The position numbers were made by a program, and so were the translations under genes. DNA of 64,000 bases from Simplicispira lacusdiani (GTDB lineage: Bacteria; Pseudomonadota; Gammaproteobacteria; Burkholderiales; Burkholderiaceae_C), in contig NZ_QXGR01000002.1 of the NCBI RefSeq assembly GCF_003604195.1, positions 352,684-416,683 on the forward strand, in the 5' to 3' direction. Below, piece by piece: positions 31,560-41,509 of the stretch (its first letter is position 1; each line of letters opens with the position of its first letter). The notes beneath the pieces were generated by a model that worked only from the letters and a program-made list of their open reading frames with translations, was not told where the DNA came from and made no database searches.

Positions 31560-31674
31560 CCCCAACCAGGGCAGCCGCGCAAGGGCCGCCCCGCCGCGCT
31601 GGCTGCGTCCCCCTGCCCGCAGCGCGCAGCGCTGCGAGAGCGGGGGGAAGGCGCGCAGCGCCACAGGGGGGTGT
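31560..31674 (-). repeat. Family-2 3'-end repeat downstream of the AMP-ligase gene
   Basis: On the minus strand the TGA is followed at once by CACCCCCCTGTGGCGCTGCG, CGCCTTCCCCCCGCTCTC, GCGCTGCGGGCAGGGGGACG and GGGGCGGCCCTTGCGCGG. Similarity to the 12594-12640 stretch continues to about 31527. Confidence 0.78.
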
Positions 31675-33281
31675 CACTCATCCTTCAACATGCGCCGCAG
31701 CACCTTGCCCGCACCCGTGGCGGGGAGCTGGGCGATGAAACGCACCTCGCGCGGCGCCTTGTAGGGCGCCATGTTCTCGCGGCACCAGGCCACGAGCGCG
31801 GCGGCCTCTACCTCCTGCCCCGGCTTCTTGACGATGAAGGCGCGCACCACCTCGCCCTTCTCGGCGTCGGGCACGCCAATGACGGCGGCCTGGGCCACGG
31901 CGGGGTGCTTGATGAGGATGGTTTCGACCTCCTCGGGGAACACGCTGTAGCCCGAGACCTTGATCATTTCCTTGAAGCGGCCGATGAAGGTGAGGTAGCC
32001 GTCCTCGTCGATTTGGCCCATGTCGCCGGTGAACACCCAGCCGTTCTTCAGCGTCTTGGCCGTGGCCTCGGGCTTGTTCCAGTAGCCCTTGAAGTTGCCG
32101 GGGCCGAGGATGGTGATCTCGCCCACCGTGCCGGCGGGCAGGGGCGCGCCGGTGTCGGGGTCGACGATGCGGATCTGGTTGCCCGGCACGGGCTTGCCCT
32201 GCGTGCCCCAGCGGATGGCGTCCACGGGCATGGCGGTGTCCACGGTGTGCGTTTCGCTCAGGCCATAGGCCGCCTCGTGCGACACGCAGTTCGGCGCGAA
32301 CTGGCGCCACTGCTGCGCGAGCTGTTCGGTGAAGGTGATGCCGAAGCTCGTCACCGGGTTGCGGCGCAGCGCGCTCCAGTCCATCTCGCGCGCGCCGGGC
32401 ACCTGCATGAGCGCGCCATTCATCGGCGCAATGCTGTACCACCAGGTGATGTGGTGGCGCTCCAGTGCCTGGGCCACGCCCAGGGGGTCGAAGCGGTAAA
32501 GCAGCACGCAGGTGGCGCCGGTGTAGACCGGCAGGTTCACGCCCATCACCATGCCGGCGATGTGGTACAGCGGTGCCACGGCCAGCAGCACCTCGCCGGC
32601 CGACATGCCGTTGCAGTCGGCCGAGGCCGCTGTCTTGAAGCGCGCGTTCTCGTAGCTCAGCATGGCGCCCTTGGGCAGACCGGTGGTGCCCGAGGTGTAG
32701 GTCATGAGCGCGACGTCGTCCATGGACAACTCCACGGGCGCGGGCTGGCCGCCCGCCCGCACGGTGGCGAGGAAGTCCTCGCAGCCCGCGGGCACCGGCG
32801 CCGCGCTGGCGCGCATGGCCTGCAGTTCGGCCGGCACGGCGATGCTCGGCTCGCCATCGGGCAGCAGCTCGGCGTAGCGCACCACGAACACATGCTCCAG
32901 CGCCGTCTGCGCGCGCACCTGCTCCACCACGGGCAGCAGCACGTCGGCGGCGACGATCACGCGCGCCTTCAGGTCGTCGAGCTGGTACTGCAGCTCGTGC
33001 TCCTTGTTCAGCGGCCCGCAGGGGCAGACGATGGCACCGATCTTCTGGATGCCGTAGTGCGCCATGAGGTACTGCGGGCAGTTGTTCATGAACAGCGCCA
33101 CGGGCTCGCCCTTGCGCACACCCAGGGCCTGCAGGCGCGCGGCGAAGGCGTCGCTGGCGGCGTCGAGGTCGGCCCAGGTGATGGTGCGACCGTACCAGAG
33201 GTAGGCGGCGCGGTCCGGGGTGGCGCGCGCGTGGCGGCGCAGGTATTGGTGCAGGGGCAGCAGGGCGGCGTTGGGGGCCAT
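31674..33281 (-). CDS. AMP-dependent acyl-CoA synthetase/ligase
   Basis: It activates a carboxylic acid to acyl-AMP and then acyl-CoA. The 535-residue protein is of the ANL superfamily with the P-loop-like motif MTYTSGTTGLPKGAMLSYE, the central EAAYGLSETHTVDT, the GDMGQIDEDGYLTFIGR adenylate-binding hinge, and the C-terminal Lys in PATGAGKVLRRML. No signal peptide. It resembles medium/long-chain fatty acid ligases. The ATG at 33281 (MAPNAALLPLHQYLRRH) is preferred to one at 33302. It is divergent from the TetR gene and shares a control region with a TetR-type palindrome, and lies in line with the carboxylase gene, with a 221-bp gap full of repeats. Confidence 0.92.
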   Translation of the reverse strand: MAPNAALLPLHQYLRRHARATPDRAAYLWYGRTITWADLDAASDAFAARLQALGVRKGEPVALFMNNCPQYLMAHYGIQKIGAIVCPCGPLNKEHELQYQLDDLKARVIVAADVLLPVVEQVRAQTALEHVFVVRYAELLPDGEPSIAVPAELQAMRASAAPVPAGCEDFLATVRAGGQPAPVELSMDDVALMTYTSGTTGLPKGAMLSYENARFKTAASADCNGMSAGEVLLAVAPLYHIAGMVMGVNLPVYTGATCVLLYRFDPLGVAQALERHHITWWYSIAPMNGALMQVPGAREMDWSALRRNPVTSFGITFTEQLAQQWRQFAPNCVSHEAAYGLSETHTVDTAMPVDAIRWGTQGKPVPGNQIRIVDPDTGAPLPAGTVGEITILGPGNFKGYWNKPEATAKTLKNGWVFTGDMGQIDEDGYLTFIGRFKEMIKVSGYSVFPEEVETILIKHPAVAQAAVIGVPDAEKGEVVRAFIVKKPGQEVEAAALVAWCRENMAPYKAPREVRFIAQLPATGAGKVLRRMLKDE

Positions 33282-33374
33282 GAGGTGTCTCCAGAGTGTC
33301 AAAAACCGCCGGTTCTCGGTGCCACGTCAGGGTTTGCCATAGGGTCGGACATCGGCCAGCGTCTTGCCAATATA

Positions 33375-33386
33375 TACCGCTCGGTA
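33375..33386. promoter_or_regulatory. TetR-type operator palindrome
   Basis: TACCGCTCGGTA is a perfect 5-2-5 inverted repeat of the ACCGNNCGGT class bound by many TetR-family regulators of acyl-CoA metabolism. It lies between the AMP-ligase and TetR genes, 5 to 14 bp from the two possible regulator start codons, so binding would block both directions. Confidence 0.7.
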
Positions 33387-33400
33387 GAACAATGCTACCC

Positions 33401-34129
33401 ATGGGTATAACCAAAGCGACACCAAGCACCCCGCCCACCGCGCTGGGCACGCCGCCCGTGAAGGCGCGCGGCCGCCAGAAGGCCAGCACGCCGAGCACGG
33501 ACGAGAAGCGCGAGCGCATCCTCCAGGCGGCCGAGGCGCTGTTCGACCGGCAGGGCTACGCCAACACCACGATGGAGCAGATCGTCCAGCAGCTCGGCGT
33601 GACCAAGCCCTACGTCTACTACTACTTCCACAACAAGCAGGAAATCTTCGAGACGCTGTGCTGGCGCCCCTCCGTGGCCTGCTTCACGGCCATGGACTTC
33701 CCCGAGGACGACCGCCGCCCCGCGCACGCCAAGGTTGCCGAGGGCATGGAGCGGCTGATCCGCGCCACCATCGAGCACCACCCGGCGGCCTTCTTCCCGT
33801 ACCGCGAGCCGCAGGTGTTCCGCCCCGAATACCTGGCCATGCAGAAGAAATTGGCCAACCACTTCTACGAGCGCCTTTGCGCGCTGATGGAAGAGGCCCG
33901 CGCGGACGGCATGCTCGACTTCAAGGAAACGCGCCTGACCGCGCAGGCCGCCTGCAGCCTGCCGGGCTTCCTCTACCACTGGTACCGGCCCGACGGGCGC
34001 CTGTCGCCGGCCGAGGTGGTGCGCGAACTCTCGGAACTGGCCTGGCGCGTGCTGGGCCTGCGCACGGCGCGCCGGCGGTCCACGCGCGCGGCCACACCCC
34101 ATAAACCACCCACGGAGACAAACCCATGA
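33401..34129 (+). CDS. TetR/AcrR-family transcriptional regulator
   Basis: This 242-residue protein has a disordered N-terminal tail, then the TetR HTH: KRERILQAAEALFDRQGYAN, TTMEQIVQQLGVTKPYVYYY and FHNKQEIFETL. The C-terminal ligand domain is helical with no recognisable pocket motif. The start may be ATG 33401 or 33392. It probably represses itself and the divergent AMP-ligase gene through the palindrome at 33375-33386, with an acyl-CoA ligand (inference from the operator class and neighbours). Its TGA overlaps the ATG of the binding-protein gene (ATGA), so the regulator and the transport protein are co-translated. Confidence 0.9.
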   Translation: MGITKATPSTPPTALGTPPVKARGRQKASTPSTDEKRERILQAAEALFDRQGYANTTMEQIVQQLGVTKPYVYYYFHNKQEIFETLCWRPSVACFTAMDFPEDDRRPAHAKVAEGMERLIRATIEHHPAAFFPYREPQVFRPEYLAMQKKLANHFYERLCALMEEARADGMLDFKETRLTAQAACSLPGFLYHWYRPDGRLSPAEVVRELSELAWRVLGLRTARRRSTRAATPHKPPTETNP

Positions 34130-35367
34130 AAGCCCTGTTCACTCCCCTCGCCGCCGCGGCCCTGCTCTGCGCGGGCAACGCCTTGGCACAAGACACCTTC
34201 AAGATCGCCTACATCGATCCGCTGTCGGGCCCGTTCGCCAACGTGGGTGAGCTGATGCTCACGCACACCCAGTACGCGGTGGAGGACATCAACGCCAAGG
34301 GCGGCGTGCTCAAGGGCACGAAGCTGCAGCTGCTGCAGTTCGACAGCAAGCTCTCGGCCCAGGAGAGCCAGAGCGCGCTGCAGGCCGCCATCGACCAGGG
34401 CGCACGCGCCATCGTCACGGGCGGTTCGGGCTCGTCGGTGGTCACGGCGCTGGTGCAGGCCGCCGCACGCCACAACCAGCGCAACCCGGGCAAGGAGATC
34501 CTGGTGCTCAACCACTCCTCCATCGACCCCGAACTGACCGGCAAGGCCTGCAGTTTCTGGCACTTCCAGTTCGAGGCGAACACGGCCATGAAGATGAAGG
34601 CCATCGCCAACTACATCAAGAAGCAGCCGGACATCAAGAAGGCCTACCTGCTCAACCAGGACTATGCCCACGGCAAGCAGTGGGCGCATTACGGCCGCGA
34701 GCTGGTGGGCCTCGCGCGGCCCGACGTGCAGTTCGTGGGCGAGGCGCTGCACCCCATCGGCCGCGTGAAGGACTTCGCGCCCTACCTCGCCAAGGTCAAG
34801 AGCAGCGAGGCCGACACGGTCATCACCGGCAACTGGGGCCAGGACATGGTGCTGCTGCTCAAGGCGGCGGGCGACGCGGGCTACAACCTGCGCTACTTCA
34901 ACCACAGCGCGGGCTCCATCCCGGGCACGGTGCTGGCGGTGTCGCAGGCCAAGCTGGGCCAGCTCACCTGGGTGGCCGAATGGCACCCCGGCCAGGCCGA
35001 GACGCCCAAGGTGGACGCGCTGGCCAAGGCCTACAAGGCCAAGACGGGCAAGGACTTCCTGGCGCCGCGCATCGAGATGACGCCGCGCTTCCTGGCCGCC
35101 GCCATCAACAAGGCCCAGTCCACCGACCCGGTGAAGGTCGCGCGCGCCCTGGAAGAGCTGACGTTCGACTCGGTGGTCGGCCCGGTGCGCATGCGCGGCG
35201 ACGACCACCAGTTGCTGCTGCCCCAGGTGGTCAACACCATCGCGCCCGTGGACGGCAAGGCGGTGAAAGTGGGCTGGGAAGGCACGAACTACGGCTTTCG
35301 CACCGACGCGGCCTACACCGGCAACGAACTGGCGCAGGGCACGGACTGCAAGATGGCACGCCCCTGA
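34126..35367 (+). CDS. ABC transporter periplasmic substrate-binding protein (branched-chain amino acid type)
   Basis: This 413-residue protein has a Sec signal (MKALFTPLAAAALLCAGNALA, cut before QDTFKIAY) and a type I periplasmic binding fold of the LivJ/Peripla_BP_6 group: FKIAYIDPLSGPFANVGELM, INAKGGVLKGTKLQLLQFD, VTGGSGSSVV, YLLNQDYAHGKQW and LGQLTWVAEWHPGQAE. This group often binds aromatic or short organic acids as well as amino acids. No permease or ATPase genes are adjacent, so it must work with a transporter encoded elsewhere or act in sensing. It overlaps the TetR gene by 4 bases, linking uptake to the ligase/carboxylase locus. Confidence 0.92.
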   Translation: MKALFTPLAAAALLCAGNALAQDTFKIAYIDPLSGPFANVGELMLTHTQYAVEDINAKGGVLKGTKLQLLQFDSKLSAQESQSALQAAIDQGARAIVTGGSGSSVVTALVQAAARHNQRNPGKEILVLNHSSIDPELTGKACSFWHFQFEANTAMKMKAIANYIKKQPDIKKAYLLNQDYAHGKQWAHYGRELVGLARPDVQFVGEALHPIGRVKDFAPYLAKVKSSEADTVITGNWGQDMVLLLKAAGDAGYNLRYFNHSAGSIPGTVLAVSQAKLGQLTWVAEWHPGQAETPKVDALAKAYKAKTGKDFLAPRIEMTPRFLAAAINKAQSTDPVKVARALEELTFDSVVGPVRMRGDDHQLLLPQVVNTIAPVDGKAVKVGWEGTNYGFRTDAAYTGNELAQGTDCKMARP

Positions 35368-35425
35368 GCCGGCAAGGGAACGCGGCGGCCGATACCATGG
35401 GCGGCTTGTTCACGAGAGAGACCCC

Positions 35426-36493
<1,068 letters not shown>

Positions 36494-36495
36494 AC

Positions 36496-36553
36496 GCTAC
36501 TGAAAATATAGCTGGCAGCGCCTGCTGAGCGGGCACCAGTAGCCATTTTTATC
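36496..36553 (+). repeat. Family-1 palindromic repeat after ltaE
   Basis: GCTACTGAAAATATAGCTGG, CAGCGCCTGCTGAGCGGGCA, CCAGTAGCCATTTTTATCC, starting two bases after the ltaE stop in the convergent gap with yggS. Confidence 0.75.
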
Positions 36554-36599
36554 CGCACATTGGATGGCCCGCGCGGAGCACGCCACTGACGCTCCCCAG

Positions 36600-36709
36600 G
36601 CGAGCTGCCACCGTGCAAGGGCCGCACCACCGCACCGCTGGCGCCTCCTCCCGCAGCGCGCAGCGCGGCGAGAGAGGGGGAAAGGCGCGTAGCGCCTCAG
36701 GGGGGTGTT
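36600..36709 (-). repeat. Family-2 3'-end repeat overlapping the yggS stop codon
   Basis: On the minus strand: AACACCCCCCTGAGGCGCTA, CGCGCCTTTCCCCCTCTC, GCGCTGCGGGAGGAGGCG, then GTGCGGCCCTTGCACGG. The bases ACACCCCCCTGA encode the final Thr-Pro-Pro and the stop of YggS. Confidence 0.78.
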
Positions 36710-37428
36710 TCCGAGGCCGCAGGCCGTGTCCTGCCACCGAAGATGCCCGTGCCCACACGCACCATCGTGCTGCCGGCCTGGATGGCGGCATCGAGGTCGG
36801 CCGTCATGCCCAGGGACAAGGTATCAAAATGTTCCAATCCCGGCAGGCCGGAGGCGCGGATCTGCTCGAATACCGCGCGCGCGCGCTGGTGCAGCGCAAG
36901 CTGGGCGGCGTGGTCGGGTGCCGGCTCGGGAATGCTCATCACGCCGCGCAGGCACAACTGTGGCAGCGCCGCCACGGCGCCGGCCAGCGCCAGCGCCTCT
37001 TCGGGGACCACGCCCGATTTGTTCAGCCCTCCATCCACATTCACCTGGATGCACACCTGCAGCGGCGCCAGGTGCGGCGGCCGCTGGGCCGACAGGCGCT
37101 CGGCGATCTTGAGCCGGTCCACCGTGTGCATCCAGTCGAAATGCTCGGCCACGAGCCGCGTCTTGTTGCTCTGCACCGGGCCGATGCAGTGCCACTGCAG
37201 CGTCGGCGCGCCCATCTGGCGCAGCGCGGCCATCTTCTCGATAGCCTCCTGGATGTAGTTCTCGCCAAAGGCCCGCTGCCCGGCACGGGCGGCCTCCAGC
37301 ACCGCCTCGGTGCCGAAAGTCTTGGAGACGGCCAGCAGCGCTACGCTGGCGGGTTCGCGTCCGGCGCGGGCGCAGGACTGCGCGATCCGGGCATGAACCT
37401 GTTGGAGGTTGTCGGCAATCGTGGTCAT
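36697..37428 (-). CDS. yggS: YggS-family pyridoxal phosphate-binding protein (PLP homeostasis)
   Basis: YggS/PLPBP binds PLP on a Lys and maintains vitamin B6 and amino-acid balance; no enzyme activity is known for it. The 243-residue protein has the alanine-racemase-like barrel with VALLAVSKTFGTEAV (PLP Lys), FGENYIQEAIEKM, WHCIGPVQSNKTRLV, VNVDGGLNKSGVVPEE, SLGMTADLDAAIQAGSTMVR and VGTGIFGGR. It is divergent from pilT, with 36 bp between start codons, an arrangement seen in many proteobacteria. Its last codons lie in a family-2 repeat, which may have changed the extreme C-terminus. Confidence 0.95.
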   Translation of the reverse strand: MTTIADNLQQVHARIAQSCARAGREPASVALLAVSKTFGTEAVLEAARAGQRAFGENYIQEAIEKMAALRQMGAPTLQWHCIGPVQSNKTRLVAEHFDWMHTVDRLKIAERLSAQRPPHLAPLQVCIQVNVDGGLNKSGVVPEEALALAGAVAALPQLCLRGVMSIPEPAPDHAAQLALHQRARAVFEQIRASGLPGLEHFDTLSLGMTADLDAAIQAGSTMVRVGTGIFGGRTRPAASETPP

Positions 37429-37464
37429 AATGTTCGTCAAGCGTACCAAACGACAGAGGGCACC

Positions 37465-38508
<1,044 letters not shown>

Positions 38509-38560
38509 ACAACCTGGACCCTGACACCGGCTGCCTGGCGGCAGCCCACTGGAGCATCCC

Positions 38561-39199
38561 ATGAAAGGCATCCTCGGTCTTTTGCGCATGTCGACGCGCG
38601 ACAACAAGCCGCAGCAACAGGAGAACACCGATTCCGTCTTCTTCTCCACGGCCTTCGCCAACCAGGGGGTGGATTCGACCATGCTGGTGCCCTGGGAAGC
38701 GCGCGCGGTCGAGGTCGGTGCCAAGCGCCTGCCGGCCAGCCGCGGCGGCAAGCTGCTGCAGACGCTGTGGTCCAAGGACAAGTACATGGCGCATCTGGAC
38801 CAGGACGCGGTCAAGCGCATGGAACGCTTCTTCGAGTTCGCCCATGTCCCCCCCAACCGCGACCTGATCCGCCAGGACGAATACGGCAACTTCATGATCG
38901 TGCTGCTGACCGGCACCATCGCCGTCGACCGCATCCAGCCCTGGGGCGAGCAGCTGCGCTTGGCGGAGACGCGCCCCGGCGACATCCTGGGCGAGATGTC
39001 GCTGCTCGACAGTGGCATCCGTTTCTCGGCGTGCACCACGCTGACCGACTGCGAGATCGCCGTGCTCAGCGCCGAGGCCATGGACGACATGATGGCCAAG
39101 GACCCCCAGCTGGCCGCCAGCCTGGTGGCCCTGCTGGCACGCAAGCTGTCGCTGCGCCTGCGCGTGGTGAGCGCCCGTTTGAGCGAAAACCAGAAATGA
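38561..39199 (+). CDS. Cyclic nucleotide-binding domain protein between pilT and pilU
   Basis: This 212-residue protein has an N-terminal region of about 85 residues with no recognised domain, followed by a cNMP-binding domain: RDLIRQDEYGNFMIVLLTGT, the phosphate-binding cassette PGDILGEMSLLDSGIRFSAC (Glu and Arg kept) and a C-terminal helix LVALLARKLSLRLRVV. There is no HTH, kinase or membrane segment, unlike Crp/Vfr, so it is not a transcription factor. Located between the two retraction ATPase genes, it may bring cAMP or cGMP control to twitching, perhaps by binding PilT or PilU. This is inference from position and domain content. Confidence 0.9.
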   Translation: MKGILGLLRMSTRDNKPQQQENTDSVFFSTAFANQGVDSTMLVPWEARAVEVGAKRLPASRGGKLLQTLWSKDKYMAHLDQDAVKRMERFFEFAHVPPNRDLIRQDEYGNFMIVLLTGTIAVDRIQPWGEQLRLAETRPGDILGEMSLLDSGIRFSACTTLTDCEIAVLSAEAMDDMMAKDPQLAASLVALLARKLSLRLRVVSARLSENQK

Positions 39200-39245
39200 C
39201 ACCTCGGCGCCGCCCAGGGCGCCGACGACTGCGGGAGAACTTCAG

Positions 39246-40382
39246 ATGGAACGCGATCAGGCCAGTAAATTCATCAACGACCTGCTCAAGCTGCTGGTCA
39301 GCCGCAACGGCAGCGACCTCTTCATCACGGCGGACTTTCCGCCGGCCATCAAGGTGGACGGCGCGATCGCCAAGGTATCGCCCCAGCCGCTGTCGCCCAA
39401 CCACACGCTGACGCTGGCCCGCTCCATCATGAGCGACAAGCAGGCGGCCGACTTCGAGCGCACCAAGGAGTGCAATTTCGCCATTTCCCCTGCGGGCATC
39501 GGGCGCTTCCGCGTCAATGCCTTCGTGCAGCAGGGCCGCGTGGGCATGGTGCTGCGGGTGATTCCGCTCACGCTGCCCACCATCGACGGGCTGGGCGTGC
39601 CCCAGGTGCTCAAGGAAGTGACCATGACCAAGCGCGGCCTGTGCATCCTGGTGGGTGCCACGGGTTCGGGTAAGTCGACCACGCTGGCGGCCATGGTGGA
39701 CTGGCGCAACGAAAACTCGTTCGGCCACATCATCACCGTGGAAGACCCGGTCGAATTCGTGCACCCGCACAAGAACTGCGTGGTGACGCAACGCGAGGTG
39801 GGGCTCGATACCGACAGCTGGGAGGCCGCGCTCAAGAACACGCTGCGCCAGGCGCCCGACGTGATCCTGATGGGCGAAATCCGCGACCGCGAGACCATGG
39901 AGCACGCTATCGCGTTCTCTGAAACCGGCCACCTTTGCATGGCCACGCTGCACGCTAACAGCGCCAACCAGGCGCTGGACCGCGTGATCAACTTCTTCCC
40001 CGAAGAACGCCGCGCGCAGTTGCTGATGGACCTGTCGCTGAACCTGCGCGCCATGGTTTCGCAGCGCTTGATCCCCAAGCAGGACGGCAAGGGCCGCGCC
40101 GCCGCCGTCGAGGTGATGCTCAACACGCCGCTGATCGCCGACCTGATCTTCAAGGGCGAGGTCTCCGAGATCAAGGAGATCATGAAAAAGAGCCGCAACC
40201 TGGGCATGCAGACCTTCGACCAGGCGCTGTTCGACCTGTTCGAGTCCAACGTCATCTCCTACGAGGATGCGCTGCGCAACGCCGACTCGCTCAACGACCT
40301 GCGCCTGCAGATCAAGCTGTCGAGCCAGCGCGCCAAGACCACCGACCTGGCCTCCGGCACCGAGCATTTCGTGATCGTCTGA
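39246..40382 (+). CDS. pilU: PilT/PilU-family type IV pilus ATPase PilU
   Basis: This 378-residue accessory retraction ATPase works with PilT. MERDQASKFINDLLKLLVSR starts the protein; Walker A is GATGSGKSTT, the Asp box EDPVEFVHP, Walker B VILMGEIRDRETM and the His box TGHLCMATLHANSANQALDR, all PilU-like. The C-terminal tail (TDLASGTEHFVIV) is longer than in PilT. GGGAGAACTTCAG precedes the ATG. A strong terminator follows the stop, ending the pilT-cNMP-pilU unit. Confidence 0.95.
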   Translation: MERDQASKFINDLLKLLVSRNGSDLFITADFPPAIKVDGAIAKVSPQPLSPNHTLTLARSIMSDKQAADFERTKECNFAISPAGIGRFRVNAFVQQGRVGMVLRVIPLTLPTIDGLGVPQVLKEVTMTKRGLCILVGATGSGKSTTLAAMVDWRNENSFGHIITVEDPVEFVHPHKNCVVTQREVGLDTDSWEAALKNTLRQAPDVILMGEIRDRETMEHAIAFSETGHLCMATLHANSANQALDRVINFFPEERRAQLLMDLSLNLRAMVSQRLIPKQDGKGRAAAVEVMLNTPLIADLIFKGEVSEIKEIMKKSRNLGMQTFDQALFDLFESNVISYEDALRNADSLNDLRLQIKLSSQRAKTTDLASGTEHFVIV

Positions 40383-40402
40383 CCAGCCACACCACGACCC
40401 CG

Positions 40403-40429
40403 GGCCCGCGCACCATGCGGGCCTTTTTC
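40403..40429 (+). terminator. Rho-independent terminator after pilU
   Basis: GGCCCGC (40403-40409) and GCGGGCC (40417-40423) pair around a 7-base loop and are followed by TTTTT. Confidence 0.85.
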
Positions 40430-40445
40430 ATTACAGGACCCAGCC

Positions 40446-41360
40446 ATGCCCAGCACCAACCCCCGCACCTACGAACCCATCCCCCCCCGCAAGCTCGCCT
40501 TCCTCGGCCTGGGCGTGATGGGCTACCCCATGGCCGCGCACCTGGCACTGGCCGGCCATGAAGTCACGGTCTACAACCGCACCGCCACCAAGGCCCAGGC
40601 CTGGTGCTCCGAATACGCCGGCACGCGCGCGCCGCGCCATGCCGCCACGCCGCGCGCGGCGGCCCAGGGCGCCGACATCGTCTTCTGCTGCGTCGGCAAC
40701 GATGACGATCTGCGCTCGGTCACGCTGGGCGCCGACGGCGCCTTCGCCGGCATGGCGCCGGGCGCCATCTTCGTGGACCACACCACGGCCTCGGCCGAGG
40801 TGGCGCGCGAACTGCACGGCGCCGCACGCACGCTGGGCCTGCAGTTCATCGACGCGCCGGTATCGGGCGGCCAGGCGGGCGCGCAGAACGGCCTGCTGAC
40901 GGTGATGTGCGGCGGCGACCAGGCCCCGTTCGACGCGGTGCAGCCCGTGGCCATGGCCTTCTCGCGCGCCTTCACGCGCATGGGCGACTCCGGCGCGGGC
41001 CAGCTCACCAAGATGGTCAACCAGATCTGCATCGCCGGGCTGGTGCAAGGCCTGTCCGAGGCCGTCGCCTTCGGCCAGCGCGCCGGCCTGGACATGAACC
41101 TGGTGCTCGACGTGATCGGCAAGGGCGCCGCCCAGAGCTGGCAGCTCGACAACCGGGGCAAGACCATGGTGGCGGACCAGTTCGACTTCGGTTTCGCCGT
41201 GGACTGGATGCGCAAGGACCTGGGCCTGGTGCTCGACGAGGGCAAGCGCAGTGGCGCGCGCCTGCCGGTGACGGCGCTGGTGGACCAGTTCTACGGCGAC
41301 GTGCAGCAGATGGGCGGCAACCGCTGGGACACGTCCAGCCTGCTCAAGCGTTTGAAGTAG
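40446..41360 (+). CDS. NAD(P)-dependent beta-hydroxyacid dehydrogenase (3-hydroxyisobutyrate/tartronate semialdehyde reductase family)
   Basis: This 304-residue protein has a Rossmann start LAFLGLGVMGYPMAAHLALA, the substrate signature FIDAPVSGGQAGAQNGLLTVM, and GAGQLTKMVNQICIAG with the catalytic Lys, then an all-helical C-terminal domain (WQLDNRGKTMVADQFDFGFA). Family members interconvert 3-hydroxy acids and semialdehydes; substrate specificity cannot be read here. It stands between the pilU terminator and a family-2 repeat and is convergent with dolP. Confidence 0.93.
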   Translation: MPSTNPRTYEPIPPRKLAFLGLGVMGYPMAAHLALAGHEVTVYNRTATKAQAWCSEYAGTRAPRHAATPRAAAQGADIVFCCVGNDDDLRSVTLGADGAFAGMAPGAIFVDHTTASAEVARELHGAARTLGLQFIDAPVSGGQAGAQNGLLTVMCGGDQAPFDAVQPVAMAFSRAFTRMGDSGAGQLTKMVNQICIAGLVQGLSEAVAFGQRAGLDMNLVLDVIGKGAAQSWQLDNRGKTMVADQFDFGFAVDWMRKDLGLVLDEGKRSGARLPVTALVDQFYGDVQQMGGNRWDTSSLLKRLK

Positions 41361-41399
41361 TGGCCCCGTGGCGCTCCGCGCCACGGGCACCACCCAGGA

Positions 41400-41508
41400 A
41401 CCTGGCGCCTCAAATCAGCGGCCGCCGCGCTGGCGGCGTCCCCCTTCCCCGCATTGCGCAGCGATGCGAGAGAGAAGGGGGAAGCGGCGAAGCCGCTCAG
41501 GGGGTTGT
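41400..41508 (-). repeat. Family-2 3'-end repeat downstream of the BON-domain gene
   Basis: On the minus strand, two bases after the TAA: CAACCCCCTGAGCGGCTTCG, CCGCTTCCCCCTTCTCTCTC, GCATTGCGCAGCGATGCG on the other strand as a hairpin, then GGGGAAGGGGGACGCCGCC. Confidence 0.78.
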
Positions 41509-41509
41509 C

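Noticed and set aside
26914..31764. A 1616-codon open frame on the plus strand
   Set aside because: It runs opposite the aminotransferase and carboxylase genes and across their intergenic region; low-complexity composition shows it is a shadow.
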